Assembly: GCA_028826165.1 (NCBI GenBank)
Contig: JAPDFW010000116.1
Coordinates: forward strand, 1-64,000
Source: Anaeramoeba ignava
Taxonomy: Eukaryota > Metamonada > Anaeramoebidae
Length of the DNA: 64,000 nt
Direction of reading: 5' to 3'
The notes beneath the pieces are model-generated. The model made no database searches and was not told the DNA's origin. It worked only from the letters and a program-made list of their open reading frames with translations. Shown here piece after piece: positions 12,323-24,942 of the stretch. Within the stretch, counting starts at the first letter, position 1, and each line of letters starts with the position of its first letter. Position numbers and translations under genes: made by a program.

Positions 12323-13279
12323 ATGGATCCACAAAAACCAATTAACGAACATCAATACTGCAAACAATGCTACAGCGACGACATAATTGAAGATTACAAA
12401 ACAGGAGATTGGGTGTGTCGAAGTTGTGGATTAGTACTTGATAAAGTATTTGAAGAAGGAGAAGAATCACGAAAATTTCTGACTGATCACGGAACCAAAG
12501 ATCGGTCACGGGTCGGGGGACCTGAAAGTAAATTCGAAGACGACGGAGGATTAAAAACCGCGGTGATGATTACATCGCCCACAAGCGACAATAAGATTGC
12601 GAAGCAGCATAAACGATTCACGACAACATCAGATAAATTAGTGGGCGATGTTTTGTCAGAAATTGATCGCATCATCCACCGCATGAATCTTTCTCAGAGC
12701 ATTTTGTCGCACGCAAAGGAGCTTTTCCATAACGCACGAAGAATGAAGACTATCAAAAAAAAAGGATTTCAAGCAATTGCTGCTGCCTGTGTTTATTACG
12801 CCTTAAGATTGGATAATTATCCTCGAACTTTTAAAGAAATTTGTGCCTTTTCCAACGCAAACAAACGGGAGATTCAGATAGTGTATAAAACCATGCTTAA
12901 GAACCTTCAAAAGGATCCCCGTTATCGACCTCCGCCGCCAAGTGCCGAAAAACTAATGGCTCGTTTTTGTCGGAATTTAAATTTTAATCAAGAAATTACT
13001 AAACTTTGCGAGTTTGTTGCTAAACAGGCTCAATTAAAGGCTATCAAAGGCGCAAAATCCCCAGATTCTGTTGCTGCTGGTGTTATTTTACTTGTTGTTC
13101 GCTTCGCTAATCTTCCTAATGACTTCAAAAAATCTCCTGACCAAATTTCTGAAGCTACTGGTGTTTCTGATGGAACTGTTCGTGAAACTTTTCGTGAAAT
13201 TGCTCCCAAAAGAGCTGAATTGTTTCCTCCTGATTTTAAATTAATTGATAATGAAAAAAATCTTAAAGATGATAAATGA
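12323..13279 (+). CDS. Transcription initiation factor IIB
   Basis: 318 aa in a single exon. TFIIB bridges TBP-bound promoter DNA and RNA polymerase II and helps set the start site. The N-terminal zinc ribbon has ligands C13, C16, C32 and C35. It is followed by a B-reader-like stretch containing DRSRVGGP, then two cyclin folds at about residues 105-195 and 205-300. The second carries SVAAGVILLVVR and the GVSDGTVRETFRE recognition-helix region. Length matches the family (~316 aa). The start is the first ATG after the promoter element, in an A-rich context. The 5' half uses many more G/C-ending codons than most neighbours, as in HEATR1, which suggests strong expression or different mutational history. 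TAF1B or Brf1 are less likely because there is no C-terminal extension. Confidence 0.93.
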   Translation: MDPQKPINEHQYCKQCYSDDIIEDYKTGDWVCRSCGLVLDKVFEEGEESRKFLTDHGTKDRSRVGGPESKFEDDGGLKTAVMITSPTSDNKIAKQHKRFTTTSDKLVGDVLSEIDRIIHRMNLSQSILSHAKELFHNARRMKTIKKKGFQAIAAACVYYALRLDNYPRTFKEICAFSNANKREIQIVYKTMLKNLQKDPRYRPPPPSAEKLMARFCRNLNFNQEITKLCEFVAKQAQLKAIKGAKSPDSVAAGVILLVVRFANLPNDFKKSPDQISEATGVSDGTVRETFREIAPKRAELFPPDFKLIDNEKNLKDDK

Positions 13280-14103
13280 TTCTAATTCTAATTCTATTTC
13301 TATTTCTATTTTTATTTTTAATTCTATTTCTATTTCTAATTTTAATTCTAATTCTAATTCTAATTTTATTTCTATTTCTAATTCTAATTTTATTTCTAAT
13401 TTTAATTCTAATTTTAATTTTATTTCTAATTTTAATTCTAATTTTATTTCTATTTCTAATTTGGATAAATTTAGGAATTCTTTAAAAAATTTTAGAATGT
13501 TTCTTGATTATTTTAAATTTGATTTTTGATTTGGATTTGAATAAACTTAATTTTGATTTTGATTTTGATTTTGATTTTGATTTTGATTTTGATTTTGATT
13601 TTGATTTTGATTTTAATTTTGATTTTAATTTTAATTTTAATTTTGATTTTGATTTTGATTTTGATTTTGATTCTAATTTTAATTTTAATTTTGATTTTGA
13701 ATTTAATTTTAATTTTAATTTTAATTTTAATTTTAATTTTGATTTTGATTTTAATTTTGGTTTTGGTTTTGATTTTGATTTTGATTTTGATTTTAATTTT
13801 CATTTTCATTTTCATTTTGATTTTGATTTTGATTTTGATTTTAAATTTAATTCTAATTTTAATTTTAATTTTAAATTTGATTTTTGGTTTTGATTTTGAT
13901 TTTAATTTTAATTTTGATTTTGATTTTAATTTTGATTTTGATTTTGATTTTAATTTTAATTTTGATTTTGATTTTAATTTTGATTTTGATTTTGATTTTG
14001 ATTTTGATTTTTGGTTTTGATTTTAATTTTGATTTTAATTTTAATTTTAATTTTAATTTTAATTTTGAATTTAATTTTGATTTTAATTTTAATTTTAATT
14101 TTA
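13280..14103. repeat. Degenerate hexamer field between TFIIB and INTS13
   Basis: The 3' flank of TFIIB is ATTCTA/TTTCTA units (to about 13460), then TTTTGA and TTTTAA units. Open frames across it encode only (Phe-Asp)n, (Ile-Leu)n or (Lys-Ile)n and are not genes. Confidence 0.9.
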
Positions 14104-14104
14104 A

Positions 14105-14151
14105 TTTCATTTTTCATTTTTCATTTTTCATTTTTCATTTTTCATTTTTTT
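14105..14151 (+). promoter_or_regulatory. Putative promoter element, INTS13
   Basis: Five or six TTTTTCAT units run directly into the ATG at 14154. The 5' UTR must be extremely short if this is the initiator. Confidence 0.5.
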
Positions 14152-14153
14152 TA

Positions 14154-17058
14154 ATGTTTCCAAAAACTGCAATCCTTTTGAAATATTCAACTCCAAATTT
14201 CGAAAAACCAACATTTTCAATTTCACCACTTACAACAATAAAAAAATCCAACAAAACAATATTTACAGAATCAATACTTGAATACGCAAGACTTTCATTT
14301 CAAATCCTCAAAGAACAATCAACTCTTTCACTTTTTCTTTATAATTCAGAAATCAAACAACTAAATTCATTTCAAACAAAAGATCAAAATTTGGACACAA
14401 TTATTAATAATCTGTCAGAATTTTCAAAACAAAATACAAACAATAAAGAAACAAAAAAACAAACTCTATCATCAAAACCTCATTTAATAAAAGTTTGGCG
14501 AAAGGTTCTCCAATCAATAACAACTGAAAATCAAGAATATGAAGGAAAAACAAAGAGCAGTTTTCATCAGAAATCTCATCGCATCATTTGCTTGGTTTCT
14601 CAAAAAGAAAATGAGATTTTTTCCGACCAATTTTTAATAGATATCATTTCAAAACAAAATATACGCTCAATCAAAAATAGACAATTAAGTTGGGATCAAA
14701 AAATGATGAATCAATCACAATTCGACTCAGAAACAATTTCCCAGAATTACCAATTGATCACAACTTGTGAAATTGTTCTTGGAGTTATCGATACTTCTTC
14801 CTTAAATGAGGATCAAAACACTTCCCAAAAAACCCAAAATCAAATCTCTTTATTAGAAAGAAAATTTTATCAAAAAGGATTTCATTTGCAAATAAAAAGA
14901 TATAAAATTCCCATTTTGAAATTGAACGACTTTATGAAAGATCTTGCCCAATACCATTTTCATTTAAGCTCCCTCCGCGTTATCGATATTCCTATGAAAG
15001 ATAAAAATCAAACTGAAAAGGTTAATCAAGTCAAACATGAAGTCATTTTTCTTTTCCAAAACAAAAAAAAAGGTGGAACACAAAAAAAAATAATCATTTT
15101 TTTTTAAAAATTAAAATCGAAAAATTTTTTCAATCAATAATTTCTAGTTCATAAAGAAGATGAAAAAGATTGGATTCCTGGAAACTTTGAATATTTTAAT
15201 CGATACCAAAAAACATGGAGTTGGAATTGTGGAGTTCAACCTCTTTCTCGTCTTTTCTCTTCAAAATTAGTCTATGCAGCAGCTCCTTTTACTCTTTCAG
15301 ATAGTCCCACAAAATGTCTATTAAAATATGTTTCAGAAGGTAAATAAAAATTAACAAAAAAATTTTTCCAAAATTTAAAAAAAAAATTGGAACTTTTTTT
15401 TTGAACAGGCAAAATTGTTATACTTTCACATCAACAAAATGAAGAGCAAAAAAAAGGCAACAACAAACAAATCATTCTTCTTTCTCACAAAAACCAAGTC
15501 TACATCATTCACACAACAAAACCTAGACCTTCTTCTCTTGAAAATGCAGCTGATTTACCACCTACAGCATTGATCCCAAACCAATTCTATCCAGAAACAC
15601 CTCAATCAAACAAAAAAAGACGGCATTTCAGCTCAAATAAGATTGAAATTTATACCCTTTTATTTGAATTAATTGTAAAGCAAACAATGATCAAACACCA
15701 AAAATATGAAGTTTCTTTGCAAAAAAATCAACATTTAACAACCCCTGAAATGGAAAGGATAACAAGATTAATTTCCCACAAACGATACCATAAATTTTTG
15801 TCAAACACAATTGATAACCATCTCACAGAATCCATTTTCTCAATTATAAAATGTGTTGGAGCAATGAATCCTCCCCAAGATTTAATTGAAGAATCCATTT
15901 CAAAATTATCTCGCATTTATGAAAATTTGGATAAAATTTCTGGATATCGTGATGTTTGGGAAGGAATTCGCAAATATTTCAAATTGATGAAAGATGAAGA
16001 AAATCAATTAATTCAATCATTTTACAATTTGGATGAATTATCAAAAAAAAATGCAAATAATAATTTAAATCAAAATCAAAATCAAAATCAAAATTCAAAT
16101 TCAAAATCAAATTCAAATTGAAAATGAAAATGAAATTGAAAATGAAAATGAAAATTTTCAAAATTACCCAAATCAATTGAATAACAATCATTTCCCAATG
16201 AATCAAGATCATTATAATTTTCATTATGCAAAAAAGAGACAATTTCATCCTCATAAAAATCAAAATCAAAATCAAAATCAAAATCAATATAATAATGATC
16301 CCAATTTTGTATTCCAGTCCAGACAAGATCAATTCATGAATCAATTAGGAAATCCACAAATAATACCAATTCCAAATACCATTCCTCAACAAAATAATAT
16401 CAATCCTAATACTCAACACAATTTTAATCCAAATCTTTTGAATCAACAATTCATTAATCCACAAAATCAACCTGATTCATTTCAACATCCAATACTCTTT
16501 CCAAATTTTCCATATGCACAACAAAATTTCCCACTTACAGCAAATATTTTTGGTTATTTTCCTTTTAAACAAAATTTTAATCCAAATCAAAATCCAAATT
16601 CAAATCCAATTCCAAATCCAAATCCAATTCAAAATCCAAATCCAATTCAAAATCAAAATCAAATTCCAAATCAAAATCAAATTCCAAATCAAAATTTTGC
16701 TCAAAATTTTGCTCAAAATTTTACTCAAAATCCAAATCAAAATTTTACTCAAAATCAAAATCCAAATCAAAATTTTAATCAAAATCAAAATCAAATTCCA
16801 AATCAAAATCAAAATCAAAATCAAAATTTTACTCAAAACCCAAATCAAAATTTTAATCAAAATCCAAATCAAAATTTTACTCAAAATCAAAATCAAAATC
16901 AAAATTTTAATCAAAATCAAAATCAAAATCAAAATCAAAATCAAAATTTTAATCAAAATCCAAATCAAATTGAAAATCAAAATTCAAATCAAAATCTAAT
17001 GAATTTTACACATTTTCCATTTTTCATTGATATAAAAAATTTTAATAACAATCAATAA
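14154..17058 (+). CDS. Integrator complex subunit 13 (Asunder) homologue with Q/N-rich C-terminal tail
   Basis: INTS13 belongs to the Integrator complex, which cleaves snRNA and paused nascent transcripts. Exons: 14154-15072, 15149-15339 (an acceptor at 15146-15147 puts the exon start at 15148, which keeps frame), 15409-16121. Family signals recalled from animal Asunder: MFP start, TESILEYARL, AAPFTLSDSPTKCLLKYVSEGK, and ILLSHKNQVYIIHT, the region where animals have a gel-like HGGEIFLHVL. Introns are short (about 75 and 69 nt). The frame stops with TGA at 16119-16121. A one-base shift just before that opens a frame to the TAA at 17056-17058, giving ~300 aa of Asn/Gln/Pro-rich sequence with NFTQNPNQ repeats. 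I treat this as the same gene's tail; two genes are possible. No promoter element occurs before 16177, which favours one gene. Confidence 0.7.
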
Positions 17059-17130
17059 AAATAATTTTAATTTTTTCTTTTAAAAATTTTTTATTTATTT
17101 ATTTATTTATTAATTGTTCTATTTCAAATT

Positions 17131-20100
17131 CTAAATCAAATATTTTTTAATACTTTCTCCTCCAAGATAGGTTTCAATTTTAGAAATTAATTTTTGGCAT
17201 TGTTTTTCAACATGAATATTTGAGTCTTCCATTAATTCTGCAATAAAGGAAATTGATTCAGGAAGTAAAGTAACATATTCTTCACCTAAACGATCATAAA
17301 ACTCATAAATAGTCTTGATAACAGCAAGTCTAACAACAGGATCTTGACTTCTGCTTTTCAACAAAACTTGATGAGTAAGTGATTTCCAAAAAATATCATC
17401 ACTTGAAGTGACAACTAGTTGTCCTAAACAAGGAATCAAATGAGAATTGACTCGTTTTTCAAAAATTGGTTTTTCTTCTGATTCCATTTGAGAATCTAAT
17501 TGGTCCACTAAAGGTTCTAAAAATCTGTCGAATTTTTCTTTTCCAATTATTCCATCTGAATCATATAAGAAGCATTGATGAAGAAAATCAATGATATTGA
17601 TAATTGTTGCGTTTTGGAGTTGTATGTATTTTGCAGATATTTTTTTTGTTTTTTCTAATATTAAACAAGAAATATCGACTAAATATTCTAAATAAGGAAC
17701 AAAAATGGATTTCAATTTGAGAATCAATTCCTTTGAAATTTTAAACAAAACCAAGTGTTTTGACATCGAAACCTCAATTTCATCTTCATCTTCTTTCTCG
17801 GAAATTGTTTGATTTTCAGTGTCTCTTGGCGAATCTTGTTTTGCTAATGAATCAGATGAAGCCCAATGCAAAATTTTCAGGAAAATTGGTTTGAAATGTG
17901 ATTCATTGAGTTTTAAAACTAACGACAGAAATGCTGTAATTAAATGTTTTTCAATCAAATCAATATCTGCTTTTTCGTCTATTTTTTGGTTGTCAATTTC
18001 TAGGCTTCCGATCGCATCAAGATTGTTTCTTAGATCAAAAGAAGCAAGGAAGAATTTCAGCAATTCCTTATCGTATTCTCGTGCTGTTTTGAAATCTGTT
18101 TGCAGACACACATTTTTGAGCAAATCAAATAAATAGCATAAAGATTCTGTTCCTGAAACTGTTGCAAATTTAAATGTTTTCAAAATTGGTGCTATTATGT
18201 GCTGAGCCTGTATTTTCTCGGCCATTATCATGAATATTTGTGTTACAAGTGAATAAATATTTTCATTCTTTGATTTGAGGATTCTTGGATGAAGAAGTGC
18301 TGTTAAAACTTTTTGGAGGTGCGGACTTGCAAAGTTTGGGAAGTTGTTTAGCACTTCTTGAAGTGATGTTAATCCGCTTATTGCTAATAAATTTCTTTCT
18401 TCTAATTCTCGATTTGTTTTTTTGTCGGCTTGCTTAGATTTACTGTTTTCAATTTCCATTTGCATTTCATTTGATTTTGGATCATTTATTGGTGAATTTT
18501 TTTGATTTTCTTTTATATTTATATTTATATTCTCTTTTCCATTTTTAATATCAACTCTGCCTTTATAATTAATTAAGAAATAAATCGATTTGAAAATTAA
18601 TGGGAAATATCGTGGCAAATATTCAAGCACCATTGTCTTCACAGTTTTCGAAATTGTTGCCAAACACATTAAACCACTTGGCACAATTTGTTTATTCTTT
18701 GTATTTCTTTCAATTAACTCCAAAACAACAGGGAAAACTTCAGAAAATGTGGATGTGTCTTGATCACCAAAATAATTGCATAATGTGTCGATATTGAAAA
18801 CAATCATTTGCTGATTCACTATGTTTTCTTTTGTTGTTTTTTCTTTCAAAAATGGAATGAAATCTTTAACCATTCCCATCAAGAAAAGAACATCTTCATG
18901 AGAAAAAGAAAGATGTTGGGAATCCACTTTTTCGTTAAACATCAATAATATCTGTTGATTGATTTCCATGTCATTTCTGTATTTGCTCTTTTGTGGGCTT
19001 GTTTCATCATTTTTGGGTTTTTTGATTAAGTCAAGAATAATTTGAAAAAAGCTTTGCACAGAAAGTAGTTTATTCAATCCATGGAATATTTCGTTAATTA
19101 AATCAACCAATTTGCTGTGTTCTTCACTAGCTTTCTTGATTTCTTTGTATTTGGTTGAATTTGAGTAGTTGATTTTGATTGTTGTCAAAGAAATAAGAAG
19201 ATGCTCAAATAATTTCACATACAAATCTTGTATTTCCTTGTATTTCTCTTTTGAATTTGAAATGGTGATTAGTTGCTCTAAAAATATGTTTGTTCGAATG
19301 CTCTTTGAGATGAAATCCAGAATAGTTGTCCATTCAATAAAATTTAAATAGTTTTGGTGAATTTGTTTCTTTTGATTGAATTTGGATTTTTTCTCTTCTT
19401 TTTGATGCTTTTCAATCTTATTCTTTAATACTTCAATGAAGGAAATGATCTGTATTTTTGGTTCAAATTGGGTGCATAAATTTTGCGCAAATAAAACCAA
19501 AGGATGGTCTGAATTGTTTTTCGAACTCAATTTGAATTGGTTTGTGGAAATGGTAAATAGTTTCTTCACAACTATTGATAACCCAGAATCTATATTCATT
19601 GATTCGAGAAGCGATACAAAAAGATGTAATTGTTGTTGAGAGGGAATATGGTTGAAATTTTCAATGAAAACATCAAGAATAGACTCCGGATTGATGCTGC
19701 CTTCTTTCATTACAACAGGAATTATCATTTTGATTGTTCTTTTCACAATTGCAAATGTATAATTATCTTCTCTTTTCAGGATTTTTGTTCCGATAAATAC
19801 AAAAATATTGATGATATCTTTCAGAACTTCACGAGGAAATATTTTCGCAACAGAACATAATGCAATCAATGCGAGGTTGTGTGTTTGTGGATTGTCGCTG
19901 ATCTGGATACATTTCACAAGCAAATTGATCTTTGAAATTTGGTTCTTTGCAACTTCTATGTTTTGTGAATGAGATTTACTTGAAATATCCTCTGAAATAT
20001 TTCTGACAACAAGCAATATCAACTGTTGAATATATTCACTTGAGGAATGCTTACTTAAAGGGTTTTCTGAGTCTAAGAAAAATTCAAGAGTATCAAGAAG

Positions 20101-23100
20101 ACACGCAAGGTAGTTTTGTTTATCTTCTTCATTTTCTATGCTTTTTAATAACTCCAATGTATGGATTATTCTTGATAAAAATTGCTCTTCATTGTCTTCA
20201 TTTGTTTCTTTTTTCAGTAAATGCCGTCTTTTCTGTGGAGAATCTTTTTCTGAATAACCTTTCAATGTTTCTGGTATCGATAGTAATTTAGAGGCAAATT
20301 TGGATGAAATTCCAATTTTGTCAATTGTTTCTTGGATTAAATTGGAAATTTCAGGATTTGTAGAAACCGCTTTTGTTTCAATTAAACTCAATAAAATCTG
20401 GTATTGATAAGATTCTTCAATTTGCTCATAAAAAGAACCCACTAAAGATATTGCTGATTTTTGAACAGAAAAAACTTTCTTTTTCTTTTCATTTTCATTA
20501 TCATTTTCATTTTTTATCTCAAAACTTTGTGATAAAGGACATTTTATCAGTTCAAGATAGAATTGAAACATTTCGTTATCAGATTCAAACAGTTGTTTCA
20601 AAGGTGAATTAGATAAGCAACTGAGAAGATAATCCAAAATTTTCCATTCAAAAAAAGTAAGAGGATTTTGATTTTCTGAGTTTGAATCTTGGTTCTTTGT
20701 CTTTTCAAAAAGTCTTTTCATCAAAGGAAAAAGATCTTTCATTCTGCTTCCCAATTTCTTTTCATTGAAACACGAAATCAAGAGAAATTGAGCCAAACTT
20801 GATTGGAATTGCCCTAAGTGAAATATACATAAATCAATTATGCCTTCTGTTGCATGATTTTGAATAAAATTAGAAAGTGCATTTTCTGCAGTGTTTGCGA
20901 TTAATTCAGTTTTGTTTTTAATCAGCATCTTGAGAAAAGAAGTGGATTCCTTTCCCATATTATGCATTTTTTTGAATGAATACATAAAATAAGACGACAT
21001 TTTCTTGGTTTTCTTCTTGAGAATATCAAGCAATGATTTCGCAAATGAGAATCCGGCTTTTTTCAGTAATTTATGATTAGAATTCAACAAACACAATGTA
21101 TTTGGGATGTAATGATAAAAATCATTGAATTTACTCGATAAAGCAAGCATTATCGCACTTGCCATTTTCAGAGAATTAATTTGCACATTTATTTCAATCT
21201 TGTTTCCACTTTCGTTATCAAATTTGCTTTCTGAATTCCCAATAATAAAACTTCCAATAAATTGAAGCACTTTTGTTTCCATCAGCTTTGGGAATTGCTT
21301 GAAAAGATGAATAAGAAATTGGTCAAAGTATTTCTCAAATGAAATTAAATGTTGGAATGTAAGTCGAATTTGTTGTTGAGTTTCTTGTGTTTTTGGATCT
21401 AACGAGTCAAGGATTTGGGAGTAACAATAACAAATGATTTTGCGAGAATCTGAAGCACTCTTTTTAGATACTTCTTCAATAATTTCTTCGGGTGTATTTC
21501 CCAAATATTTTACTTGAGTTTGGTTTTCTTCTCTTGTGTTTTTTGGATTTCTCAAATGTTCTTGTCTCATTTCATCCAAATGAGATGATAATAGATTGTT
21601 TAATTTTGATATCAAATAATATTTGATTTCTTTTTCTTTTTCTTTTTCTTTTTCTTTTCCACTAGATATTTTGATTGCTTGGACTAATGCAACTTCCAGA
21701 ATAAGCATTGCGACCGAATATTCACTATTGAATTTAATCAAAGAATCAATTTGGTTCCAATTGAGAAAAATGTTTTGTGCAAGTGTTTCTACAATATCAA
21801 GGTTGTGTTGCTTGGTAATTTCCTTATTCTCAAGTTTTTTGTTTTGAGCTGCAACAAGTTTTTCAAATCCAGAAAACAGAGCATATTTACTTTCTGCTGC
21901 TATTTTAACTGCCATTCTTGATATTTCGTTTTCCAATTCAGATGATGTAAATAAAATATTGCTCAGAATCAACAAAATAATTTCCATTTCGAAATCTGTT
22001 TTTTGAGGCGTGATATAGGAACCGATAATTTCCAATGCGATTGATTTGAGTTCAGTTTGTTTTTCGATATTTAGATTGCAAAATACCAATTTTGAAAGAG
22101 TTTGGAATTTTTCATAAAGAGTTTGAAATTTTTCATTTTGATTTTCATTTTCATCATATTCATCAATATAATATTCTTTATCTTCACGAAATAGAATGTC
22201 TTTCAATCCGAAAATATAAGTGATAAAAGAAGAGTGTATTTCTGATTGATTTTTCCATTTTTTAGTAGCATTAGCTATTGCGTCATCTTTTTTGGAGCAA
22301 AGAAATTCAATGGATTGTTTTAGTTGTTGAAACAAAAGATCAGAAAAAAGATTTGCGAAGCTTTCTTTATGATTCTTGTTTTCCGAATATATCTGGACAA
22401 GATTCTGGATTGCAATCAACCGAATTGAATTTTCTGAATGGTTAAGTAGCAAAAACAAAGTAGAATTTTGATTTTGGTCGAAATAGTGGTGTTGTTCTGG
22501 GAACATCAAAGAAATAAATTCGAAAATTTGCTTTTTGTGTTCTTCAGAAGTTGATTCCTGAATGTAAGTACTCAGAACTTTATCAACATGACTGGGATAG
22601 CGTTGGTCTAAGTAACGGAGCAAAGATTGGATTTTTTGGATTTTCAATGTTTTGAGTTGTTCCTGACGAATCTGTTTGTTTTGGTTTGATTTGGGATTCG
22701 ATATCCATTCCCGACTCTTCGAATAATAATGTTGGCTTTCTTTTTTGAGATGGAGAGCGTGATTTTGAAGGCGAACGACCAAGTTGGAAATTAACCTCAG
22801 ACTCTGGTTTGCTTTTGGAATTAGGCATTTCGTTGTAAATTTTAATCAGGAAATTTGCAAAAGTTTCTGCGTGTTTTGTCATATCGATATTATATACGAT
22901 TTCTTCGAGAAAATTCATATTTTCATCAAGTTCTTGGGAAGATTGCGCGGATAAAATACGCGAGCACATTTCTTTGAGGATTGCATGAATACATTTTTGT
23001 GTGTGAGTTTGGGAATTCAATTTCACAATTGATTTTGCTAGTTTGTCGAACTTGAGCAAGTTGTCAAAAGATCCTTTTGGGAAATCAAGCAAAGAATTTT

Positions 23101-24055
23101 GTGTTTGAAAGAGAAATATGACGCATCTTAAGGCATCTGTTTGCTTTGTTTTGAGCTTTTCTTGATTCAAAGACCATTTCGTGATCAAGATAATAAAAGT
23201 GTTTGTGACCTCAATAGAGAGTTGTGTCAGCGAAGACAGTTTCATAATAACCATAAAAGTAGCAACTTGGAACTCGTCATTTGAATGGAAATTTGGAGCG
23301 TAATTGAGTCCAAATGTCAAATAAGGTATGATAGTTGTCAAGATAGTGTTGATTGAATCCTGAGACACTTTTATGTCATTTGAAAACAACAAAGTGAAAA
23401 TTTCAATTAAAACGTTTGTGTAAAAAGAAACGAGAACAGGAAACGAAATTCCATTTTCCACACGTTCTTTAACAAGCTCACAAATGTAATTAATCAGCCA
23501 AGGAGTTTTAATGCATCTGTTTACTAAAGAATTGCGATCGAAAATGGCACCTTCTTTTTGGATTGGAGCAAAAAATTCCCATCTTGAATCCTCCAAATTG
23601 CAAAGTTGGATTATTCGAGAGAATACTTTTGTTTGATGGAAAGGAAATCCAAATGCAACTAGTTCTTCAGTGTTGAAATGGTTGATTTTGAAGATCCTTA
23701 TCAAATACTCCAAACATTGATGAGCAGTTTCAAACATGAAAAATTGCGATAAATGATCAAGGAAATCTTTGATTAACATATTTAATTCCAAATTCTCTTT
23801 TTCTGACAATCGAAGTCTATCGAATCCTCTTTTGCTTTCATGAAATAAATCCTTTTGGAATTTCTTGAAATATTTATCGAATTGAATTAGATTTTTAATT
23901 GCATTAATTCCTATTTCAAAAATTGTATTGTCATCAATATCTTTTGCTTCTGTTGCTTCAAAAAGTAATGAAGGAAGTTGTTTTGGTGCAAGATAATCAG
24001 GTACATGTTTTCTAGAAGTTCTAATTGATTTTAATTGTTGATCTAAAATACTCAT
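17131..24055 (-). CDS. HEATR1/UTP10 homologue, U3 snoRNP t-UTP subunit
   Basis: HEATR1/UTP10 is a HEAT-repeat scaffold of the small-subunit processome, needed for rDNA transcription and 18S rRNA processing in the nucleolus. The N-terminus (MSILDQQL, LPSLLFEATEAKDIDDNTIFEIG, HQCLEYLIRIFKI) follows the family order residue by residue. The C-terminus has VVRLAVIKTI, then LLPESISFIAELMED, QCQKLISKIETYLG, the BP28 C-terminal domain. Total is ~2,310 aa against ~2,140 in human. Two open frames overlap: 24055-22583 and 22782-17131. Dropping one A from the A6 run at 22631-22636 joins NPK to IQSLLRYL. No introns were seen. It ends 72 bp from INTS13, tail to tail. Codons are less AT-extreme than in flanking genes. 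Confidence 0.93.
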
Positions 24056-24120
24056 TATTATATGAATTTCTATTATAATAATTCTAATTCTTTCTTTCTT
24101 TCTTTCTTTCTTGATATTAA

Positions 24121-24158
24121 AAAAAAAATGAAAAAAAAATGAAAAAAAATTTTTTTTC
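24121..24158 (-). promoter_or_regulatory. Putative promoter element, HEATR1
   Basis: Sense strand has two tandem TTTTTTTTCATTTTTT cores, the nearest about 66 bp upstream of the ATG at 24055. Confidence 0.5.
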
Positions 24159-24208
24159 TTTTTCTTTTTCTTTTTTTCATTTTCATTTTCATTTTTTTTA
24201 ATTTTTTT

Positions 24209-24454
24209 TCAATTTTCTTTAATTGAATTTTTAAAAGAAACAATAAATTTAATTGCTCTATCTTGTTTAATATTAATTTTTTCTAATTCATTTTCAATTT
24301 TTTTGTTAATTTTATTTTGAAAAAAAGTTGAAAAATTATTTTCATTTTTTTTTAATTTTTCCGATTTTAATTTTTTTAATTTTAAATTTTGATTTATAAT
24401 TTCTTTTTCTAAATTTTTTAAATTTTCTTTAATTGAAATTTTTTGATTTTCCAA
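24209..24454 (-). CDS. Possible small Lys-rich coiled-coil protein
   Basis: An 81-codon frame, mostly Lys/Asn/Glu/Leu with heptad-like leucines (ENLKNLEKEIINQNLKLKKL). It begins with TTG, not ATG, and no ATG lies upstream in frame. No T-run/CAT promoter element precedes it, unlike the firm genes. It could be the last exon of a small gene whose first exon is in the repeats upstream, or chance. No function assigned. Confidence 0.2.
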   Translation of the reverse strand: MENQKISIKENLKNLEKEIINQNLKLKKLKSEKLKKNENNFSTFFQNKINKKIENELEKINIKQDRAIKFIVSFKNSIKEN

Positions 24455-24470
24455 ATTTTTTTTAAATAAA

Positions 24471-24860
24471 TAAAAATGGAATAAATTTAATTCAATTAAT
24501 AAAAAAAAATGGAATAAATTTAATTAAATAAATAAATAAAAATGGAATAAATTTAATTAAATAAATAAAAAAAAATTAAAGATTAGATCTGCCTGAAAAC
24601 ATTTTGAATTTTATAAATAAATAAAAATGGAATAAATTTAATTAATAAAAAAAAATGGAATAAATTTAAATAAATAAAAATGAAATAAATTTAATTAAAT
24701 AAATAAAAAAAGTGGAATAAATTTAATTACTTAAATAAAAAAAAATTAAAGATTAGATCTGCCTGAAAACATTTTGAATTTTATAAATAATAAAAATGGA
24801 ATAAATTTAATTAAATAAATAAAAAAAAATGGAATAAATTTAATTAAATTCAATATTAAA
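24471..24860. repeat. AT-satellite with a duplicated 170-bp module
   Basis: Short variants of GGAATAAATTTAATTAAAT fill the region. A non-satellite island around AGATCTGCCTGAAAAC occurs twice, identical over about 45 bp, at 24571-24615 and 24741-24785. Confidence 0.8.
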
Positions 24861-24910
24861 TTTTTCATTTTCATTTTTCATTTTTCATTTTTCATTTTAT
24901 TTCCTTTTTT
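24861..24910 (+). promoter_or_regulatory. Putative promoter element, BEACH gene
   Basis: Five TTTTTCAT-like units followed by CCTTTTTTCCC, ending about 33 bp before the ATG at 24943. Confidence 0.5.
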
Positions 24911-24942
24911 CCCTTTTTTCTTTATTTTTTTTTAAATTCAAA

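Noticed and set aside
13504-14110. Several 80-155-codon repeat-only frames on both strands
   Set aside because: All are readings of hexamer repeats between TFIIB and INTS13 with no non-repeat sequence.
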